DNA from: QAMH01 sp900556425
GTDB lineage: Bacteria > Actinomycetota > Coriobacteriia > Coriobacteriales > QAMH01
Assembly (NCBI GenBank): GCA_902475535.1
Contig: CABRZR010000009.1
Span: 35,704 to 99,703, forward strand
Direction of reading: 5' to 3'
Length of the DNA: 64,000 nucleotides
In this document: one piece after another, positions 59,056-64,000 of the stretch
Position numbering within the stretch: position 1 is the stretch's first letter
Layout of the letters: the number at the start of each line of letters is the position of its first letter
The notes under the pieces: generated by a model
Databases searched by the model: none
Told to the model about the DNA's origin: nothing
What the model saw: only the letters and a program-made list of their open reading frames with translations
Position numbers and translations under genes: made by a program

Positions 59056-60021
59056 CTAGTGCCACATGCCCTTGCGCTTGAAGATCCACGCCGCGATAAG
59101 GCAAGCGACAGCGGCCAACAGCGTCGGAAACGCCCAGTTATCGAACAGCGGCACGCCCTCGAAAGGCAGGCCTACATTCATGCCGTAGAAGCCGAACACG
59201 ATGTTGGGGATAGCCATCACGATCGTGATAACCGAGAGCACCTTCATCACGATGTTCAGATTGTTGGAGATGATGCTCGCAAACGCGTCCATCGTTCCCG
59301 ACAGCGTGTTGGAATAGATGTTGCACATCTCGATTGCCTGATGGATCTCGACGAGCACGTCTTCGAGTAGGTCCTGGTCGTCCTCGTACAGCGGGATGAT
59401 GCGCCCGTGCATGATCTTGTTGAGCGTCACCTCGTCCGATTTGAGCGAAGTCGAGAAATAGACGAGCGACTTCTCGAGGTCGAGCATCTGGATGAGCTCC
59501 TCGTTCCGCACCGAAGCGTGGAGCTTCTCTTCCGTGGCAGACGAAAGGCGGTCGATGCGCCGCAGGTAAACGAGGTAGAGCTGGCTGATGCGCAAAAGGA
59601 TCTGCAGCAGGAAGCGCGTGCGGAACCGCGTGTCGACGCCGCGCACGCGGCCGGCGGCCATGTCGCGCGTGATGGGGTTGTCATACAGGCCGAGGGTCAC
59701 GAACAGGCTCTTCTCGGGGATGAACACCATCGAGAGGGGCATCGTGTCGTATTGGCGCGCATCGGGAGCTCCCTCTTCACCCGGAGCGACCGGGTAGTCG
59801 ACGATGACGAAGGTCTGGTTCACGTCTTCGTCGTAATCGATGCGCGAGGTCTCCTCGTCGTCGAGGGCCGAGCGAACGAACTCCGGCAGCACGCCGAGCT
59901 CCTCCTCCAACCAGGTGCGTTCTTCTGGCGTGGGGGCGATCGCATTGACCCAGCAGCCCGATTCGGGCGCCTCGATTCTTTCGATGGAACCGGCCGTTGC
60001 CGTCTTGTAGCACTCGATCAT
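59056..60021 (-). CDS. corA: CorA-family divalent cation transporter
   Basis: The 321-residue protein has a large cytoplasmic N-terminal domain (1-255), two C-terminal membrane helices (about 260-285 and 295-315), and the pore signature F-Y-G-M-N-V-G (about 277-283). It moves Mg2+ or Co2+ as a homopentamer. The start ATG at 60021 has AAGGCGG upstream. It lies between palindromic elements on both sides. Confidence 0.94.
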   Translation of the reverse strand: MIECYKTATAGSIERIEAPESGCWVNAIAPTPEERTWLEEELGVLPEFVRSALDDEETSRIDYDEDVNQTFVIVDYPVAPGEEGAPDARQYDTMPLSMVFIPEKSLFVTLGLYDNPITRDMAAGRVRGVDTRFRTRFLLQILLRISQLYLVYLRRIDRLSSATEEKLHASVRNEELIQMLDLEKSLVYFSTSLKSDEVTLNKIMHGRIIPLYEDDQDLLEDVLVEIHQAIEMCNIYSNTLSGTMDAFASIISNNLNIVMKVLSVITIVMAIPNIVFGFYGMNVGLPFEGVPLFDNWAFPTLLAAVACLIAAWIFKRKGMWH

Positions 60022-60192
60022 CGCATACCGCCTTTCACACGTAGGTGGATTGGGGTGGGGCTGCTCCGCCGAATAGCAATGCGCGGCAAGCCCTCGGTGC
60101 ACGATACCTCATGACGAGGCGCCCGCAGTGTGAAAGCTGCAGACGCCTCGCAAAAACTCGAAAACCCTTACCCTCGCTTTACCACCCGAACA

Positions 60193-60221
60193 TGATAAAA
60201 CGAACCGGGTTCGTTTTATCA
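60193..60221. terminator. family-2 palindrome after rho
   Basis: TGATAAAACGAACC, one base, and its exact complement (14+1+14). It is 4 nt beyond the rho stop and nearly identical to the element after corA. Confidence 0.8.
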
Positions 60222-60224
60222 CTT

Positions 60225-62615
60225 TTAGAACTCGCCGTGGTCCTGGGCGCGCTTGGCAGAGCGGATGAGGAACTCCTCGTTCGTGTTCGTCTGCTTAAGG
60301 CCCTTGATGAAGGCCGAGGCGCAGCGCTCGGTGTTGGACATGTTGGCAAGCACGCGGCGGATGCCCCACACGAAGGGCCGCATCTGCGGATCGATAAGCA
60401 GGTCCTCGTTGCGCGTACCCGAAGCGACCGGGTCGATGGCCGGGAAGATGCGGCGGTCGGCAAGATCGCGATCGAGCTTGAGCTCCATATTGCCCGTACC
60501 CTTGAACTCCTCGAAAATCACCTCGTCCATCTTGGAGCCGGTGTCGATGAGGGCGGAGGCGAGAATGGTGAGTGAGCCACCGTTCTCGATGTTCCGCGCA
60601 GCGCCCAAGAAGCGCTTGGGCGGGTAGAGCGCCGCGGAATCGACGCCGCCCGAGAGAATGCGGCCCGAAGCCGGCGCTGCCAGATTGTAAGCGCGTGCGA
60701 GACGTGTGATGGAGTCGAGCACCACCACGACGTCTCCGCCCATCTCCACGATGCGCTTGGCTCGCTCGATCACGAGCTCGGATACGCGGGTATGGTTGTC
60801 GGCGGGCATATCGAAGGTAGAGGCCACCACATCGCCCTTGATGGAGCGCTGCATATCGGTAACTTCCTCGGGGCGCTCGTCCACCAAAAGGCAGATCAGG
60901 TGCACCTCGGGATTGTTCGCCGCGATAGATTGGCAGATCTTCTTCAGGATGGTGGTCTTGCCCGCCTTGGGCGGCGAGACGATGAGGCCGCGCTGGCCCT
61001 TGCCGATGGGGCTCACGATGTCGATGGCGCGACCGGTGATGGAATCCTTACCGTGCTCCATCTTGAGCTGCTCATTGGGGTAGATGGGCGTAAGGTCGCT
61101 GAACTTGGGGCGCTTGCGCGCTTCCTCGGGATCGAGCCCGTTCACCGACTTGATCTTCGACAGGCCGGGGAACTTATCGCCGGGGCGCGAGGGGCGAAGC
61201 GTTCCCTCGATAAGGTCGCCGGCGCGCAGGCGGGCAGCTCGGATGAGGTTCGCCGGAACGAATGCGTCGTCGCGGCTGGGCATGTAGCCGTGGGCGCGGA
61301 TATGGCCGAAGCCCTCGTGCGAGATATCGAGAATGCCGGTAATCTCGCGGAAGCCTTCTGCACGGGCATTGGCCACGTAGACTTCCTCAACAAGCTCGGC
61401 CTTCTTCTTGCCTGTGATGTCGAGATCCAACTCGCGCGCCTTCTCGCGGAGCTCGGCGACCTTCATGGCCGCGAGGTCTTCGCGCGAGAGGCTTGGCTCG
61501 ACGGGCGCGTTGCGGTTATTGCGTGCTTTGCGATTCTGCTGACGGTTGCGCCGATCGTTGCGTTGGTCGTTTCGCTGGTCAGCGGCGCGGTCGTTTCGCT
61601 GGGCGTGCGTGCGATGCGCGCCCTGGTCGCGCTTTCCGCGCGCCGCCTTGCCCTCCTCGGCGGCGTCCGGAGCATCGGCACTTTGGGGCGCGCGCTCGTC
61701 CGCGCCCGCCTCACGGGCATCGGAGGCCTGCGCCTCGGGGCCGGCAGAGAGAGCTTCCCCAGACGCGGCGGCATCCTGAGCTGCTCCGACGGCCTCGGCC
61801 GCGGCCTCGTCAGACGAAGCCCGGCGCTTTCGCGGCGCACGCTTCGCACCGTCGGCTGCAGCGCGGCGGGCACGACCGGGGCGATGGTCTTCCGCGGGCG
61901 CCGTACCCTCAGCGGTATCGGGGGCTACGGGAGCTTCCGACCGCTCGTCCCCCGCAGCAGAAGCCGCCTGCGCCGCCGCAAGCGCTGCGGCTGCGGCGCG
62001 TTCCGCCTCGACATAGGCCTTGGGCTTCCGGCCGCGGCGATGCGGGCGAAGCGCCGGGTCGACGGCAGGGGCTGCAGACACGGCAGCGTCATCTGCAGCG
62101 GGGGCCGTCGCTGCATCTGCAGCAGCCTTTTCTGCGTCACCAGCAACCTTCTTGGTCCTCTTCGAGGTGCTGCGCGGCGTGGCAGAAGCCTTCGCGGACT
62201 CGCTCGCCTGCGCGGCATCGCCCGGAAGCGCCGCCTCACCAGAGGCAGCCGTAGCAGCATCGGCCGCATCCGCCGCCTTCTTGGTGCGACGCGTCCGCGT
62301 GGCTTTAGCGGGGGCCGTCAACGCTTCCTCCGCGCGAGCGGCGGCGCGGCGCTGCTTGCGAACGATCGACGCCTGCGAGATCTGTGCCAGGGCGCGCGCC
62401 TGCGCGACCTCGGCCGTCACTTCACCGGCCGCCGTCTTCGATGCGCTCGGCGCGTCAAGCTCGCTCGAAGCGGATGCCGACGCTTTCTTGGCCGCCGGCT
62501 TGGCCTCCTCTGCCTTCTTCGTCGTACGACGGGCACGGGTGGTGCGGCGCGGCTTCTCCTGCGCCTCGGAAGCTCCTGTATCGGAGCCGGTGGTGGTGTT
62601 CGTATCCTCTGCCAC
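60225..62615 (-). CDS. rho: transcription termination factor Rho with long N-terminal extension
   Basis: The 796-residue protein is nearly twice the length of E. coli Rho (419). Residues about 372-796 are the canonical core: Rho N-domain and RNA-binding OB fold (EGFGHIRAHGYMPS), Walker A SPPKAGKTT, Walker B VVVVLDSITRLARA, and Q-loop and R-loop regions. About 370 residues precede it, rich in Ala, Lys, Arg and Glu, with an Arg/Asn/Gln patch (RNDQRNDRRNRQQNRKARNN) just before the core. Actinobacterial Rho proteins often have such RNA-binding insertions. The start is GTG at 62615, overlapping the stop of the upstream gene. Confidence 0.95.
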   Translation of the reverse strand: MAEDTNTTTGSDTGASEAQEKPRRTTRARRTTKKAEEAKPAAKKASASASSELDAPSASKTAAGEVTAEVAQARALAQISQASIVRKQRRAAARAEEALTAPAKATRTRRTKKAADAADAATAASGEAALPGDAAQASESAKASATPRSTSKRTKKVAGDAEKAAADAATAPAADDAAVSAAPAVDPALRPHRRGRKPKAYVEAERAAAAALAAAQAASAAGDERSEAPVAPDTAEGTAPAEDHRPGRARRAAADGAKRAPRKRRASSDEAAAEAVGAAQDAAASGEALSAGPEAQASDAREAGADERAPQSADAPDAAEEGKAARGKRDQGAHRTHAQRNDRAADQRNDQRNDRRNRQQNRKARNNRNAPVEPSLSREDLAAMKVAELREKARELDLDITGKKKAELVEEVYVANARAEGFREITGILDISHEGFGHIRAHGYMPSRDDAFVPANLIRAARLRAGDLIEGTLRPSRPGDKFPGLSKIKSVNGLDPEEARKRPKFSDLTPIYPNEQLKMEHGKDSITGRAIDIVSPIGKGQRGLIVSPPKAGKTTILKKICQSIAANNPEVHLICLLVDERPEEVTDMQRSIKGDVVASTFDMPADNHTRVSELVIERAKRIVEMGGDVVVVLDSITRLARAYNLAAPASGRILSGGVDSAALYPPKRFLGAARNIENGGSLTILASALIDTGSKMDEVIFEEFKGTGNMELKLDRDLADRRIFPAIDPVASGTRNEDLLIDPQMRPFVWGIRRVLANMSNTERCASAFIKGLKQTNTNEEFLIRSAKRAQDHGEF

Positions 62616-63280
62616 TATGCCTGTTCAACCTTCTTCCAGTCTTCCAAAAACGATGCAAGGCCGCGGTCGGTGAGCGGATGCTTGACGGCCCTCTTCAACG
62701 CGGCGAACGGAACCGTCGCGATATCGCAGCCCATGAGGGCGGCTTGGGTGATGTGGTTCGGCGTGCGAATCGAGGCGCCGATGATCTCGACCTCGTGGCC
62801 GAAATCATAGTTGTGGATGGCGGCGCACACGTTCGAAAGCTGCTCGACGCCATCCTCGGCGATGTCGTCAAAGCGCCCAACGAAAGGCGAGATGTAGCGC
62901 GCGCCCGCACGGGCGGCGAGCAGTGCCTGGGGAACGGTGAACACGAGCGTCATATTCACCGAGATGCCCTCCTGCGCCAGCGCATGCGTCGCTGCCAGGG
63001 CCTCCGTGCATACCGGAAGCTTAACGACGATATTCGGAGCGATGCGCGCGAACCGGCGACCGTCCTCAATCATACCCTCCGTGGTATCGGCACAAGACTC
63101 AGCCGAGACCGGCAGGCCGTCGCATACGGCGCAGATGGCGCGCATGTGGTCCTCATACCCAGCAAGCGTACCTCCCGTCTTGGCGTACAGCGACGGATTC
63201 GTGGTAACGCCCGAGATGACGCCCCAGCTCACCGCCTCGCGAATCTCGTCGAGATTCGCGGTGTCGAGGAAGAATCTCAT
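62615..63280 (-). CDS. fsa: fructose-6-phosphate aldolase / transaldolase-like protein
   Basis: The 221-residue TalC/FSA-size protein opens with MRFFLDTANLDEIREA and has G-V-T-T-N-P-S-L (about 24-31), the Schiff-base Lys in N-I-V-V-K-L-P-V (about 84-91), and later ISPFVGRFDD. Either transaldolase or fructose-6-phosphate aldolase activity is possible; the two cannot be separated safely from sequence alone. AGGAGG precedes the ATG at 63280. It overlaps rho by one base of its stop. Confidence 0.92.
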   Translation of the reverse strand: MRFFLDTANLDEIREAVSWGVISGVTTNPSLYAKTGGTLAGYEDHMRAICAVCDGLPVSAESCADTTEGMIEDGRRFARIAPNIVVKLPVCTEALAATHALAQEGISVNMTLVFTVPQALLAARAGARYISPFVGRFDDIAEDGVEQLSNVCAAIHNYDFGHEVEIIGASIRTPNHITQAALMGCDIATVPFAALKRAVKHPLTDRGLASFLEDWKKVEQA

Positions 63281-63773
63281 CTTCGACCTCCTAGTCTTGG
63301 CATTATGACCCCAGGTCGCAGCGACAATGCGGCCTGGCAGTCTGCCCGAGCCGATATTCCTGGCAACCGATATGCCTGCGAAACATGCGAAAAGCAAATG
63401 ACATGCGTATATGGCTATGATTTTGAACGGAATATGCTGCTTATGCGTTCGGCATGGTTGCAGTGTATCACAGGTGAGCAGCGTTGGTGAACGTGAGCAG
63501 GCGATGTGCAACGCAAAAGGGAAGAGCCGCCTTTCGCGGAGACGGCTGTTCGCGTGGGCATTACCCACCCAGCTTAATTCACCGGTGCACGTAAAACCTT
63601 CTGCCCACTACGAGCATACCCCAAACGGCGTCCCGTTCGCCGCAGGGTAGACCCGGCTTTTCGTTCCACATATCCCTAGCCTGAGCCCCATCGAGACGGC
63701 ACCGGGCTCAATGCAACATATTCGGCTGAGCTCGAGAACAAGCCCCCAAGAGTTGGGAAACCGGCTAACCTTG
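63281..63773. other. 493-bp region without a supported gene
   Basis: It lies between the fsa promoter region and the end of the M20 gene. A CATAAT on the minus strand near 63300 may be the fsa -10. Hairpins are seen at about 63527-63551 (AGCCGCC/GACGGCT) and near 63687-63713 (GAGCCC/GGGCTC). The latter may terminate the M20 gene. No reading frame here resembles a known protein. Confidence 0.4.
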
Positions 63774-64000
63774 CTACACGCTGAGGAGAAGCTGCCGGTA
63801 CGCCCGGACGCCGCGAAGCAGCACGCGCTCGTCGAAGTTGAAGGTATCGGCATGGAGGGGGATACCCGTTCCCGTTCCCAGCAGGAAGAACACACCCGGC
63901 AGGTAGCGCTGATAGAACGCGAAATCTTCGGCTATGAGGAGCGGATCGGGCACGCGCTCGAGCTCCGGTAGCGCCTGCGCGGCCTCCCCGAAAAGCGTCC
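63774..64000 (-). CDS. M20-family amidohydrolase, C-terminal end only
   Basis: The gene runs off the right edge; 75 codons are visible. They include P-L-L-I-A-E-D-F-A-F-Y-Q-R-Y-L-P-G-V-F and F-L-L-G-T-G-T-G-I-P-L-H, followed by FNFDERVLLRGVRAYRQLLLSV and stop. These are the closing signatures of M20 N-acyl-amino-acid amidohydrolases and aminoacylases (AEDF-x-x-Y, the metal-ligand E and H). The start and full function cannot be judged. Confidence 0.85.
   Translation of the reverse strand, partial: TLFGEAAQALPELERVPDPLLIAEDFAFYQRYLPGVFFLLGTGTGIPLHADTFNFDERVLLRGVRAYRQLLLSV

Noticed and set aside
63281..63773. Small coding gene between fsa and the M20 gene
   Set aside because: Frames here are short, lack ribosome sites, and show no recognisable protein pattern.

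Overview
The window looks like a chromosome segment of an anaerobic member of the Coriobacteriia (Actinomycetota), probably near the Eggerthellaceae. The evidence is high-GC coding with frequent GTG and TTG starts, a molybdopterin enzyme of the gut catechol/pyrogallol type, a large membrane-anchored LuxR regulator, the GGGtGRT/NifU-like pair, a VTC-DUF4956-DUF4353 operon, and the actinobacterial order rpmF-plsX-rnc-smc-ftsY-ffh. The assignment is an inference from gene content; no rRNA gene is present to confirm it.

Layout. 1-5.5 kb: a molybdopterin oxidoreductase lacking the N-terminal Fe-S cysteines, a ferredoxin-like small partner that has lost three of four cluster cysteines, two small unknown genes and trigger factor. 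5.5-6.9 kb: a trigger-factor-like protein without the ribosome-binding domain, and rlmH. 6.9-12.9 kb: a probable genomic island in the 3' end of tRNA-Ala(CGC), bounded by a 42-bp imperfect direct repeat. It carries TetR, two DUF262-only proteins, HxlR, a radical SAM protein, and ABM, OsmC and PPOX-fold proteins. 13-17.6 kb: an atypical NodB deacetylase, a RarD-type transporter, and LysR with a carboxymuconolactone decarboxylase-like protein and a cupin. 17.8-22.2 kb: membrane LuxR and a secreted double esterase. 22.3-27.3 kb: glycerol kinase with an alpha/beta hydrolase, a flippase-like membrane protein, and tilS. 27.3-32.3 kb: a two-component system directly upstream of a VTC-DUF4956-DUF4353 operon. 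32.4-34.1 kb: a glycine riboswitch and an AgcS-type symporter. 34.3-52.6 kb: housekeeping genes (hpt, ftsH, folE, a folP-folK fusion, yceD, an RlmD-like methyltransferase, rpmF, plsX, rnc, smc, ftsY, ffh, a NUDIX protein, hypE) and an Ldh2-type dehydrogenase. 52.8-64 kb: tRNA-Lys and tRNA-His, a CofE-like ligase, GGGtGRT plus scaffold protein, VanZ, an SDR, CorA, rho with a very long N-terminal extension, a transaldolase/FSA, and the 3' end of an M20 amidohydrolase.

Two repeat families recur. Family 1 carries outer arms like TGTCATTTCGA / TCGAGATGACA. It is intergenic at about 5.4, 22.2 and 51.3 kb, and two copies lie in frame inside ftsY, adding about 78 residues. Family 2 comprises varied perfect or near-perfect palindromes, often ending in ACTTTTGTCTCAT or GTTCGTTTTATCA. 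They sit mostly at gene ends, but one pair lies in frame inside the VTC gene.

Most worth following up: the Fe-S-depleted molybdoenzyme pair, the tandem DUF262 genes in a tRNA island, the repeat-derived protein segments in FtsY and the VTC protein, and the trigger-factor-like chaperone fragment.
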